Assembly (NCBI GenBank): GCA_945787595.1 | Contig: CALZJV010000372.1 | Location: forward strand, 1-6,261 | DNA from: an uncultured Desulfobacterales bacterium | Lineage (GTDB): Bacteria > Desulfobacterota > Desulfobacteria > Desulfobacterales > JAFDCJ01 | Direction: 5' to 3' | DNA length: 6,261 nucleotides | In this document: one piece after another, positions 1 to 5,518 of the stretch | How the letters are laid out: each line of letters begins with the position of its first letter | Position numbering within the stretch: position 1 is the first letter of the stretch | The notes under the pieces: generated by a model | What the model was told of the DNA's origin: nothing | Databases searched by the model: none | The model's input: only the letters and a program-made list of their open reading frames with translations | Made by a program: the position numbers and the translations under genes

Positions 1-4
1 TGCC

Positions 5-190
5 ATGTCCCGGTTCGATCCATCCAAAGATTTTAACTCAATTGTCTCTTCTCAGATAGAAACCTGGCACGAGTGGGTCAAGGAAAAAATCGATGCCGCA
101 GAATTTAAGAATCGAGCGTTAAAATTTGAAAAGACGGGCGAAAAAGAGATCGAACTGTCGGAAATGGCGGAACATGTTACGATGGATTAG
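5..190 (+). CDS. Unidentified 61-aa ORF, possibly the 3' end of a longer gene
   Basis: I do not recognise this protein. It is hydrophilic and charged, mostly Lys, Glu and Asp, with a Trp pair near residues 21-24 and no membrane segment or cysteine. The C-terminal half should be helical. The codon before the ATG is open, and the window starts only four bases upstream. So the ATG may be an internal Met of a gene that begins outside the window, and no ribosome binding site can be judged. Its stop is 160 bp upstream of the next gene on the same strand, too far to assume an operon. It may be a spurious ORF; the composition is compatible with coding but does not prove it. Confidence 0.4.
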   Translation: MSRFDPSKDFNSIVSSQIETWHEWVKEKIDAAEFKNRALKFEKTGEKEIELSEMAEHVTMD

Positions 191-350
191 TGAGAAGTGG
201 TTTCAAAACCCCATCTAAGGCCTGATGGCTAGATTGTGGGCAGGGTCACAGGACCCATTCTGCGCGCCTCTACAGAAAATGCTCAAATATTCCATTTATT
301 ATGATGCGAAGTGCCCTAACCTGTTATTTTCTTGACAAAAATGAACATTA

Positions 351-587
351 ATGAGAACAAAAAAATATATGCTGAATTTGCTGGATAAGATACCATATTC
401 CATTCTCATCATTGCTGCCATATTCATGTTACTTGCCCCATTTCGCCCTATGCCACATGTCGTTGAAAAATTGATAATGCTCAAAAATGGCAGCCTGACT
501 AAACCGATAGACGTATTTGATTTGTTCTATCATTTGATTCCTGCGTTTGTTCTCATTTTGAAAATACTGCGGAATGTCAAAAAATGA
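351..587 (+). CDS. Small two-helix membrane protein of an uncharacterised conserved family
   Basis: This is a 78-aa protein with two hydrophobic segments (about residues 14-31 and 58-74). Between them lies a conserved-looking linker reading PMPHVVEKL, then a NGSLTKPIDVFDL stretch. From memory, this layout (LDKIPY, helix, APF.P.PH..EK..ML..G.L..PIDIFDL, helix) matches a family of very small proteins in many proteobacteria. Databases often label it 'RND transporter', although it is far too small to be one; its role is unknown. The start is uncertain: Met1 (351) and Met7 (369) both lack a good Shine-Dalgarno sequence, and the family motif begins just after Met7. The gene ends 16 bp before another membrane-protein gene on the same strand, so the two are probably co-transcribed. 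Confidence 0.75.
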   Translation: MRTKKYMLNLLDKIPYSILIIAAIFMLLAPFRPMPHVVEKLIMLKNGSLTKPIDVFDLFYHLIPAFVLILKILRNVKK

Positions 588-603
588 ATAAATAGGCCAC
601 CAA

Positions 604-1089
604 ATGAAATCCCGCATTAAAGGAAAATTTACATTTAAAACTGCAGGCGTTTTATTTGCTATTTCCGCCCTGCTCGAACTGTTCTCGATCAATTCCCACG
701 TACCTTTGTTTGGAAATATTCAAGGAGGTATGATCGCCGCAACCTACCATCTGATATATGTCGTGCTTTTTTTCTCGCTGGGTTTTGGCTTATACAAGGC
801 CAGGTCTTGGGCTTATAAACTTGTTTTTGCCACAACCGGTTTATATACGCTGGATCGGCTGGTTTACGTATTAGACAGAAAGGCACTGGAGATTTACCTG
901 GTGACGTTAGTGGGCAAATACGGGATAACCATTGGAATCCCGGAAACTGGATTTATCATAAAGGTTATGCTGTTCGCTACGGTTCTGGTCGTTGCCTGCT
1001 GGTGGGGTTTTGCCGGGTATGCTTACCTTCGTCGGGAATACTTTCATCAGCCGGCTACTGATAATGAGTTCGCAAAAATAGGTGATTGA
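604..1089 (+). CDS. Four-helix integral membrane protein of unknown function
   Basis: This 161-aa protein has a short basic N-terminus (Lys/Arg at 2-12) and four probable membrane segments at about residues 13-31, 43-63, 70-90 and 119-142. A charged tail (YLRREYFHQP onward) follows. I see no catalytic motif, metal-binding cysteines or signal cleavage site. I do not recognise the family. The layout, with an aromatic-rich second helix followed by Lys-Ala-Arg-Ser-Trp and a third helix, resembles small DUF-type membrane proteins, but that is only an impression. The gene starts 16 bp after the 78-aa membrane protein, with no clear Shine-Dalgarno sequence, and the two most likely form a two-gene unit. 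Tandem stops (TGA TAG) close the frame. A strong intrinsic terminator lies 141 bp downstream. Confidence 0.75.
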   Translation: MKSRIKGKFTFKTAGVLFAISALLELFSINSHVPLFGNIQGGMIAATYHLIYVVLFFSLGFGLYKARSWAYKLVFATTGLYTLDRLVYVLDRKALEIYLVTLVGKYGITIGIPETGFIIKVMLFATVLVVACWWGFAGYAYLRREYFHQPATDNEFAKIGD

Positions 1090-1230
1090 TAGGCCGAGGA
1101 GGAATCAAAGGCACGTCTATATGCGTTTCTGCAAGCGATAATTGATATGATCATACTTGGGCTGTTTTAATCGAAAAGAGATTTGAGCGGTTATCGTTCC
1201 GCAAGGCGTTGAACAGATCGCCCTATTCTG

Positions 1231-1259
1231 CCGGCCGAGCCCCATCGCGGTCGGTTTTT
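1231..1259 (+). terminator. Intrinsic terminator after the membrane-protein pair
   Basis: CCGGCCG (1231-1237) pairs with CGGTCGG (1248-1254) as a 7-bp stem including one G-U pair, around a 10-nt loop. Five T residues (1255-1259) follow directly. It lies 141 bp after the stop of the 161-aa membrane protein and upstream of the next promoter. Confidence 0.7.
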
Positions 1260-1369
1260 CGGTAAGGAAAAACTAGGGCGTCCAATTTTGTTTCGTGATT
1301 TAATAGGGATTTCCGGACCCTTGACTAATTAAACCAACTTTTTCCTGCCTCACCACCTTCAATCTCAAA

Positions 1370-1398
1370 TTGACAGTCTCCCGGGTAATTCTTATGTT
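1370..1398 (+). promoter_or_regulatory. Sigma-70-type promoter for the ICMT-family methyltransferase
   Basis: A perfect -35 box TTGACA (1370-1375) is followed by exactly 17 bp and a -10 box TATGTT (1393-1398). Transcription would start near 1405 and leave a leader of about 40 nt before the ATG at 1446. No operator-like palindrome overlaps it apart from a short CCCGGG in the spacer. Confidence 0.6.
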
Positions 1399-1445
1399 TT
1401 TTCTGGATCAGCCAATCATTCACAATAAATTTTATATCTGCTGTT

Positions 1446-2150
1446 ATGAAATCCAATGCCAGAGATCGTTTGCTAGTTGTCGTGGGAATCTTTGGGATCG
1501 CCGGATTCCTGTACCTGTATTTTGTAAAGCTTTTCGGCCAGCACGGAAAGCCTATAACCAGTGCGTTTATTGAAGCCTATATCGGAAGGCCGGGTTTAAT
1601 CTTCTTAAACGTGCTCATCTTCGCAAGTTTCCTCGCTCTGTTGCCCTACCGGCGAATCTCCAAGGAGCGCAACTGGAAATCCAAGGGTGCATTTATCGGG
1701 TTTTTAATTGCGCTGTTTACCGAGATGTTCGGGCTGCCGTTGGTGATTTATATTTTTTCACCCTTTTTCGATTACCCCATCCTTCGGCAGACCTCCCGCA
1801 TGGTACTGGGAAGTTTCGGGATGATTGCCGGCACCTGGATAACTCTCATGGGGTTAATTCTGGTTGTTATTGGCTGGCGCAAGATACATGGCGCAAGGGA
1901 TTTAGTGACGGATGGTATCTACAAACACATCAGGCATCCCCAATACGTGGGATTATTTCTAATTTTGTTCGGATGGCTCCTGCACTGGCCTACCCTTCTG
2001 ACCCTAATTCTGTTTCCAATCCTGGTTGGAGTATATTACCGACTGGCTCTAAGGGAAGAAGCAGAAATGACTGCAGGTTTCGGAGCGGAATATGAGAATT
2101 ACATGAAACAGACGCCTCGCTTTATTCCCCGCTTTAAAACGTCGAATTAA
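1446..2150 (+). CDS. Isoprenylcysteine carboxyl methyltransferase (ICMT/PEMT-like) family membrane protein
   Basis: This 234-aa protein is predicted to be an S-adenosylmethionine-dependent methyltransferase embedded in the inner membrane. Five or more hydrophobic segments are visible (about 8-30, 49-68, 82-105, 118-144, 166-200). The family signature is in the C-terminal third. DGIYKHIRHPQYVGL (residues 156-170) contains the conserved Arg-His-Pro at 163-165, REE (203-205) follows, and the terminal YENYMKQTPRFIPRF block is where cofactor and substrate bind in ICMT relatives. The N-terminal part, including FTEMFGLPLVIY, matches a bacterial subfamily of about this length, so the protein looks complete. 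Bacteria lack the eukaryotic prenylated-protein pathway, so the real substrate is unknown; lipids or small isoprenoids are possible. The ATG has no clear Shine-Dalgarno sequence, but it precedes the first helix and a promoter lies upstream. The gene converges on the MFS gene. Confidence 0.88.
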   Translation: MKSNARDRLLVVVGIFGIAGFLYLYFVKLFGQHGKPITSAFIEAYIGRPGLIFLNVLIFASFLALLPYRRISKERNWKSKGAFIGFLIALFTEMFGLPLVIYIFSPFFDYPILRQTSRMVLGSFGMIAGTWITLMGLILVVIGWRKIHGARDLVTDGIYKHIRHPQYVGLFLILFGWLLHWPTLLTLILFPILVGVYYRLALREEAEMTAGFGAEYENYMKQTPRFIPRFKTSN

Positions 2151-2156
2151 ACGACG
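2140..2156. terminator. Hairpin shared between converging genes
   Basis: CGTCG (2140-2144) and CGACG (2152-2156) form a perfect 5-bp stem with a 7-nt AT-rich loop containing the methyltransferase stop codon. Read on the - strand, the hairpin is followed directly by TTTT, so it fits a terminator for the MFS gene. On the + strand the following CTCTTCCCTT is only weakly T-rich. The stem is short, so it is a candidate only. Confidence 0.4.
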
Positions 2157-2164
2157 CTCTTCCC

Positions 2165-3430
2165 TTATTCAAGTCTTCGCGCTATAATTGGCACTGGTGT
2201 GTCGCGGCCAAAAACTGCGAACCCCACGGTGCCGATGATCCCGAAAACGAATGCCGTAATGAGGTTCGTCTGCGGGCTGATTTGCCATAAAAACGCACCG
2301 CCGAGAGCGGCAACTGCCACAAAAACATCTCGGATCAAATAGTAAAGTCCGAACATGCCCGCCTTGCAGTTGTCCGGGGACAGATCCATGATAAGCGCCT
2401 TACGGGTGGGCTCGCCGAACTCTTTGAGACCCCGCAGGATAAAAGCCGCGATCAGCCATTCCAAAGAACGACTGTAAAGAAGCGCCAGCGGGAACAAGGT
2501 GAAAAAACAAAAGGTTATGAGCACAAAGGGCTTCTTTGTGCTGCGGTCGGCCAGGTAGGCCACAGGGATATAGACCAGCACTGCTGTGATCATCTCGATG
2601 GTTGTCAGAAAACCAAACTGCACTGCAGTTACCGGCTCGGTGATGGTCTTCATGCTCCAGACCACCACGAAGGCATAGGGAATCTGCTCGCAGAACCGAA
2701 TCAATATGTCGGTGGTCAGCAGGCCTTTCATGGCTGGGTTCATCAGCCGCATCAATGCGAGCGGATTTTTTTCTAGCGTCGGACCGCCGCTGTCTGACGA
2801 AGGCGTCTTATCCGGCCGATCGTCTTCGATCATCCGTTGCTGCAGCAGCAGCGCCACCACGCCCATTGCCAAGGCGGCCCCAAAAGCCATGCGAACCCCG
2901 TCGCGTTCTCCCCATACACCAATGGAAATCCCTCCGAGCAAAGGGCCGAGGGCCATAGGAATGCGGCGCACCAGCGAGTGCATGCTCACTCCCATGGTTC
3001 GCTTGTTTTGAGGCAACACTTTGTATATCAGGCTCAAGGTGGCGGGCAATGAGATGGCTGACCAGGAGATAAAAAGCACCGCTCCTGCCAACACCGCCTG
3101 CCAGGCGGGCACCAGGATGACCAGAGTAAATCCGGCCATGGCCACAAGGTTGAATCCGAATAGAGATCGCTTTGTGCCGATGCGGTCGGAAAAATAGCCT
3201 CCGATGAAGCTATAAAGGGCCGAGAGCAGGTTGTCCATGGCCTGCAGCAGGCCGATGGCCAGGGCGCCGCCCCCAAGGGCCAGCATGTAAATAGGCAAAA
3301 AACGCTCGGCCATCCGCTCCCCCATCCCCACCAGTATCACCATGGCCAGCACCCCGACGGTGCTTCGCTGCAGTCCGAGAAAGTCGGAAATCCGGGCGGC
3401 TTTGCCTGGAATGGGTTTAGGGCTTGCCAT
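2165..3430 (-). CDS. Major facilitator superfamily (MFS) transporter
   Basis: This 421-aa inner-membrane secondary transporter has about 12 hydrophobic segments in two halves, joined by a charged, Asp/Ser-rich cytoplasmic loop (about residues 200-225). The MFS motif A is clear in the loop between helices 2 and 3: GYFSDRIGTKR (78-88), with Asp82, Arg83 and Gly85. A weaker copy, AYLADRSTKK (291-300), sits at the equivalent place in the second half. LGPLLGG (161-167) resembles the motif C region of helix 5. Length and motifs indicate a complete gene. The substrate cannot be read from the sequence; drug or metabolite efflux by proton antiport is the family default. The ATG at 3430 has AGAGG eight bases upstream. 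A perfect palindrome lies just upstream of the start, and the gene ends 14 bp from the converging methyltransferase gene. Confidence 0.93.
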   Translation of the reverse strand: MASPKPIPGKAARISDFLGLQRSTVGVLAMVILVGMGERMAERFLPIYMLALGGGALAIGLLQAMDNLLSALYSFIGGYFSDRIGTKRSLFGFNLVAMAGFTLVILVPAWQAVLAGAVLFISWSAISLPATLSLIYKVLPQNKRTMGVSMHSLVRRIPMALGPLLGGISIGVWGERDGVRMAFGAALAMGVVALLLQQRMIEDDRPDKTPSSDSGGPTLEKNPLALMRLMNPAMKGLLTTDILIRFCEQIPYAFVVVWSMKTITEPVTAVQFGFLTTIEMITAVLVYIPVAYLADRSTKKPFVLITFCFFTLFPLALLYSRSLEWLIAAFILRGLKEFGEPTRKALIMDLSPDNCKAGMFGLYYLIRDVFVAVAALGGAFLWQISPQTNLITAFVFGIIGTVGFAVFGRDTPVPIIARRLE

Positions 3431-3432
3431 AA

Positions 3433-3615
3433 TTTTTACCTCTGATACATCCGGACACGGATGTTTCCTACCTGTTTTATGCCACGGCCGATCGTTATCT
3501 CCCCGAGCATCGATTCTATCTGGAAGAAGAGACCAACCCTTTTCCGGTTAATACTGTCCGATCGATATTGGTTTTAAAAATAACCTCTCCACAATTATCA
3601 CGGTTCATTTCGTAA
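3433..3615 (+). pseudogene. Coding-like fragment without a start codon (possible gene remnant)
   Basis: A frame of 60 codons is open between stops (TAA at 3430-3432 and 3613-3615) but contains no ATG at its head. The middle part (about 3451-3560) is GC-richer than its right flank and reads like real protein: DVSYLFYATADRYLPEHRF, then a run of Glu and TNPFPVN. I do not recognise a family. It may be the remains of a gene cut down between the MFS and flavin reductase genes, or chance. Confidence 0.2.
3447..3464. promoter_or_regulatory. Perfect palindrome (candidate operator) upstream of the MFS gene
   Basis: ACATCCG (3447-3453) and CGGATGT (3458-3464) are perfect 7-bp inverted repeats around GACA. 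The site lies 16 bp upstream of the MFS start codon and immediately before its ribosome binding site. It could be a dimeric repressor site (for example of a TetR or MarR type) or an RNA hairpin in the leader. No regulator gene is visible next to it. Confidence 0.4.
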
Positions 3616-3833
3616 TCATGAGTAACCGGAAATTCGGTTTTCAACAGTCAATTCCTACTTATTCAATTGCATATTCACACCAATTTGTCTAATTGAAAGA
3701 TCGGTCTTTTTTCCTTCTACTTTGACAAGCGCGCACCACGCTTATCCGTCCTAAAAAAAAGGTGGAAAACAGGACGCTTTCCCGCTATGGTGTCTTCATT
3801 TTGTTCATACCAACTAAGAAAGGAAAAATTACA

Positions 3834-4388
3834 ATGGAAAAGTTAAAACTCGGTCCACAAACACTGCTATATCCAATGCCGGCTGTGTTAGTCGGTGCAA
3901 TGGTTGGCGAAAAACCCAATTTTATGACAGCGGCTTGGTGTGGTATAGCGGCATCTAAACCCCCTGCTATCTCAGTTGCGCTGCAAAAAGTAAGGCACAC
4001 CTTGAAGGGTATTAAGGAACAAGCCACTTTCTCGATTAATGTGCCTTCCGCAACTCTTGCCAAGCAGGTAGATTATTGTGGCATCTATTCGGGTAAGAAA
4101 AGAGATAAATCGGAGCTTTTCAATGTTTTCTTCGGGGTTCTGGAAACCGCGCCTCTTATCCAGGAATGTCCGGTAAACCTTGAATGTCAGGTAATCCATA
4201 CCCTGGATCTGAAAAGCCACGAGTTAATGATTGGCGAAATAATTGAAACACATGTGACCGGGGATTGTGTTACCGGTGAAAAGCCCGATCCCGGGAAGGT
4301 AGATCCCCTCATTTACACCCCAGCAGTTATGCAGTACCAGCGCCTGGGCGAAATAGTCGGCAAAGCCTTTCATATGGGAAAAGATTGA
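3834..4388 (+). CDS. Flavin reductase family protein, flavoredoxin-like
   Basis: This 184-aa soluble protein belongs to the FMN-binding split-barrel family (flavin reductase-like domain, flavoredoxin branch). Such proteins bind FMN and pass electrons; in sulfate reducers flavoredoxin has been linked to thiosulfate reduction. Recognisable parts are the N-terminal PMPAVLVGA strand, then NFMTAAWCGIAASKPPAISV (residues 29-48), which is the flavin-binding core. These are followed by KVRHTLKGI (52-60), FSINVPS (66-72), YCGIYSGKKRDKSELF (81-96) and CPVNLECQV (112-120). The length fits the family, so it appears complete. I chose the ATG at 3834 because AGGAA lies eight bases upstream and the domain begins right after it; an upstream GTG at 3762 would add 24 unrelated residues. 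The gene stands alone, divergent from the MFS gene, with a possible terminator 40 bp downstream. Its redox partner cannot be told from the window. Confidence 0.9.
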   Translation: MEKLKLGPQTLLYPMPAVLVGAMVGEKPNFMTAAWCGIAASKPPAISVALQKVRHTLKGIKEQATFSINVPSATLAKQVDYCGIYSGKKRDKSELFNVFFGVLETAPLIQECPVNLECQVIHTLDLKSHELMIGEIIETHVTGDCVTGEKPDPGKVDPLIYTPAVMQYQRLGEIVGKAFHMGKD

Positions 4389-4427
4389 TAAAATCTGCTG
4401 CAACCACTGTTGTGATGTCTGAATGAT

Positions 4428-4452
4428 GCGTGATCCCGGATGGCGCTTTTTT
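4428..4452 (+). terminator. Probable terminator after the flavin reductase gene
   Basis: GCG (4428-4430) pairs with CGC (4444-4446), and ATC/GAT form an inner stem across a CCG loop with a mismatch between the stems. Six T residues (4447-4452) follow. The stem is imperfect, but the position, 40 bp after the stop, and the T tract fit an intrinsic terminator. Confidence 0.45.
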
Positions 4453-4527
4453 CTTCGGTCGCCAGTCCGGTATTTTAATGTTTTTATGAAAAAAATGGGT
4501 CCGGGACTCGATCAGTGATTATAGACA

Positions 4528-4544
4528 ATTTGTAAATCACAAAT
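4528..4544. repeat. Short inverted repeat at the 3' edge of the transposase relic
   Basis: ATTTGT (4528-4533) and ACAAAT (4539-4544) are perfect 6-bp arms around a 5-nt loop. The site overlaps the stop codon of the frameshift-corrected transposase frame (4537-4539). Short palindromes beside REP-associated transposases are often their substrate ends, so this may mark one end of the element. That is an inference; no matching copy is seen on the other side in this window. Confidence 0.3.
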
Positions 4545-4997
4545 CAGGCCCCGCCCCTATTTTATGATCAAGATCCTCATCCAGGCCTTTGATAGGTTTC
4601 GGTTTTTTTCGTGCTTCGAGTAAAATAGATGCTTAAATCGCTGGTAATTAGTAAACACAAACTCCTTTGATCCGATGATGCCCGAATCCGTAAAATAGCG
4701 GGTACGGTACCTGAATCGATCGTTTCGGCTGAGTACAAACTCCCGCTTGCGCTCCTTTTCAAGTCTCTTGTCGCCAATTACCTTGGCTCTCCCCTTCTCA
4801 GGCCGGTTAATCGCTCCGGCTTCATACACATATCGGCGATACCTTCTGATGCGCTCTTTTTTGCCTTTGACGCTGAATTCCTTTAATCCGAAATCGGTCG
4901 AAAGAAAGTTATCCCGGTTGTTGGTCTGCACATGGTAGCCAAGGGAATTCCAGCGGTAATCCTCCGGCCGGTTAACGATGCCGGCCCGCAAAGGATT
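4537..4997 (-). pseudogene. REP-associated tyrosine transposase (RAYT, Y1_Tnp family), C-terminal fragment
   Basis: This is the C-terminal half of a RAYT-type transposase. It opens abruptly at NPLRAGIVNRPEDYRW, the conserved block usually read as NPVRAGIV..PEDY.W. SLGYHVQTNN, a basic YRRYVYEAGA stretch and TRYFTDSGIIGSKEFV follow, all characteristic of this transposase family as I know it. It lacks its own start; TTG at 4991 is only the first possible initiator in the frame. A frameshift is visible in a run of seven A (4603-4609 on the - strand). In the present frame the tail becomes NRNLSKAWMRI, while one more A would restore EKKPKPIKGLD, the family sequence, running to a stop at 4537. The N-terminal part lies at 5266-5490, separated by repeat DNA. 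The gene is therefore broken and inactive. Confidence 0.85.
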
Positions 4998-4998
4998 T

Positions 4999-5146
4999 AC
5001 CCTGTTAAATAAGATTTCAAACTTTTCTCCTGCTGAATAAATCTTAATTTGAGCCTGCGGGTGGGTCCGAAGTAGAATCTATAATTTTCATATACCGTGA
5101 TGCCTATAGTCATGTAATATATCGGCCTCAAATTATTTAACTGGGT
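4999..5146. repeat. Palindromic repeat unit 1 inside the transposase relic
   Basis: This is a 148-bp unit bounded by inverted ends: ACCCTGTTAAAT at 4999-5010 and ATTTAACTGGGT at 5135-5146, 11 of 12 positions matching. Inside, AATTTGAG (5046-5053) and CTCAAATT (5127-5134) form a second perfect 8-bp inverted pair, so the unit can fold on itself. It has no ORF of note. Its left end touches the last recognisable codons of the transposase C-terminal fragment. It looks like a small non-autonomous element or REP-like unit. Confidence 0.5.
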
Positions 5147-5182
5147 GAAGATCTATGTAGGCCAGACAGCTAACCAGGGTTT

Positions 5183-5268
5183 ACCCCGTTCAATTTTTAC
5201 GCAGTGAAATACGAAGTCCATTTCACCGGGGCTTCGCAGAAGACGAGCGTAGCGGATTTAACTGGGGT
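5183..5268. repeat. Palindromic repeat unit 2 inside the transposase relic
   Basis: This is an 86-bp unit bounded by ACCCCGTTCAAT (5183-5194) and ATTTAACTGGGGT (5256-5268), imperfect inverted ends related to those of unit 1. A perfect inner hairpin has GTGAAAT at 5204-5210 and ATTTCAC at 5220-5226 around a 9-nt loop. GCTTCGC/GCGTAGC (5231-5237, 5246-5252) is a near-match second pair. The right end coincides with the last transposase codon of the upstream fragment. A 36-bp gap (5147-5182) separates it from unit 1. Confidence 0.5.
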
Positions 5269-5490
5269 CTCTCCTTTATCAACGATGTCACTTTTGAACC
5301 GGTCGCCCCAGAAATAGCCACGCCGGTTATGCCGCCGGTTGTAATACCTGGCAAAGCCGAATTTTATTTCACCGACAAATTCAGAAAGGTTTGATGATTT
5401 CGCCCATAAGGACAAGATCAGTCCGTCTGCGAATACCCGGTGATTAAGCAATAAAAAACAAAAATACCATAGTAATTCATATAGTTGCAA
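5266..5490 (-). pseudogene. REP-associated tyrosine transposase (RAYT), middle fragment with lost N-terminus
   Basis: Read on the - strand, the family sequence starts at about LWAKSSNLSEF and continues through KFGFARYYNRRHNRRGYFWG to DRFKSDIVDKGET. It then stops exactly where repeat unit 2 begins. In intact relatives GET is followed by about ten residues (roughly LVNCLAYIDL) and then NPVRAG, which here resumes 270 bp away at 4997. Upstream of WAKSS an intact RAYT has a His-hydrophobic-His (HUH) metal-binding motif just before LLLW; here the residues read ADGLILSLW and the motif is gone. The first 20 or so residues are AT-rich and unlike the family, so the N-terminal catalytic part is truncated. 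The open frame runs on through the repeat to 5197 as read-through sequence. The hicBA promoter lies 29 bp upstream of the fragment, on the other strand. Confidence 0.8.
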
Positions 5491-5494
5491 TTTG

Positions 5495-5506
5495 TTAGAA
5501 ATCTAA
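5495..5506. promoter_or_regulatory. Short inverted repeat upstream of the hicBA promoter
   Basis: TTAGA (5495-5499) and TCTAA (5502-5506) are perfect 5-bp arms around AA, ending 12 bp before the -35 box. HicB-type antitoxins commonly autoregulate by binding palindromes near their promoter. This could be such an operator, but the site is short and AT-rich and may be chance. Confidence 0.25.
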
Positions 5507-5518
5507 TAATATTCAAGT

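Larger units (their letters stand above)
1090..1445. other. 356-bp gene-free stretch: terminator, then promoter
   Basis: No convincing gene is seen. It contains an orphan Shine-Dalgarno-like GAGGAGG at 1096-1102 followed by a short open frame ending at about 1167. After that come an intrinsic terminator (1231-1259) and a consensus-like promoter (1370-1398) for the methyltransferase gene. The terminator and promoter separate the upstream membrane-protein unit from the methyltransferase as independent transcription units. Confidence 0.6.
3431..3833. other. 403-bp divergent intergenic region between MFS and flavin reductase genes
   Basis: No intact gene is seen. It holds a perfect inverted repeat next to the MFS start (3447-3464), a coding-like open frame with no start codon (3433-3615), and an AT-rich part (about 3560-3720). 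The AT-rich part has several short inverted repeats, such as TTCAATT (3662-3668) and AATTGAA (3691-3697). A TTGACA at 3722-3727 could be a -35 box for the flavin reductase gene, but no -10 box sits at the right distance. Confidence 0.5.

Noticed and set aside
243..256. GGGTC/GACCC hairpin after the first ORF as a terminator
   Set aside because: Only a 5-bp stem and no T tract follows.
332..369. TTGACA at 332-337 as a promoter for the small membrane-protein pair
   Set aside because: No -10 box occurs 16-18 bp downstream, and a start there would put the transcript beyond the first possible ATG at 351.
1370..1573. 67-codon open frame overlapping the methyltransferase start
   Set aside because: It covers the promoter and the start of a well-supported gene in another frame, and its translation has no membrane or domain pattern.
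2706..3276. Several open frames inside the MFS gene on both strands
   Set aside because: They lie wholly within a 421-codon transporter with clear MFS motifs; their translations are Ser/Arg/Pro-rich shadows typical of GC-rich antisense or shifted frames.
3696..3710. AAAGA-TCGG-TCTTT hairpin followed by T residues as a terminator
   Set aside because: The stem is short and AT-rich, and no gene on the + strand ends upstream of it.
3722..3757. TTGACA at 3722-3727 as the -35 box of the flavin reductase gene
   Set aside because: The nearest -10-like sequences are 14 or 24 bp away, outside the usual spacing, so I do not call a promoter.
3762..3833. Upstream GTG start that would lengthen the flavin reductase by 24 residues
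   Set aside because: The ATG at 3834 has a well-spaced AGGAA, and the family domain starts directly after it; the extra residues look like untranslated leader.
5197..5265. C-terminal extension of the transposase fragment read through repeat unit 2
   Set aside because: The sequence is the palindromic repeat, not transposase; the frame is open through it only by chance.
4999..5268. CRISPR array
   Set aside because: The repeats are two inverted-ended units of different size with no regular direct repeat and spacer pattern, and no cas gene is present.
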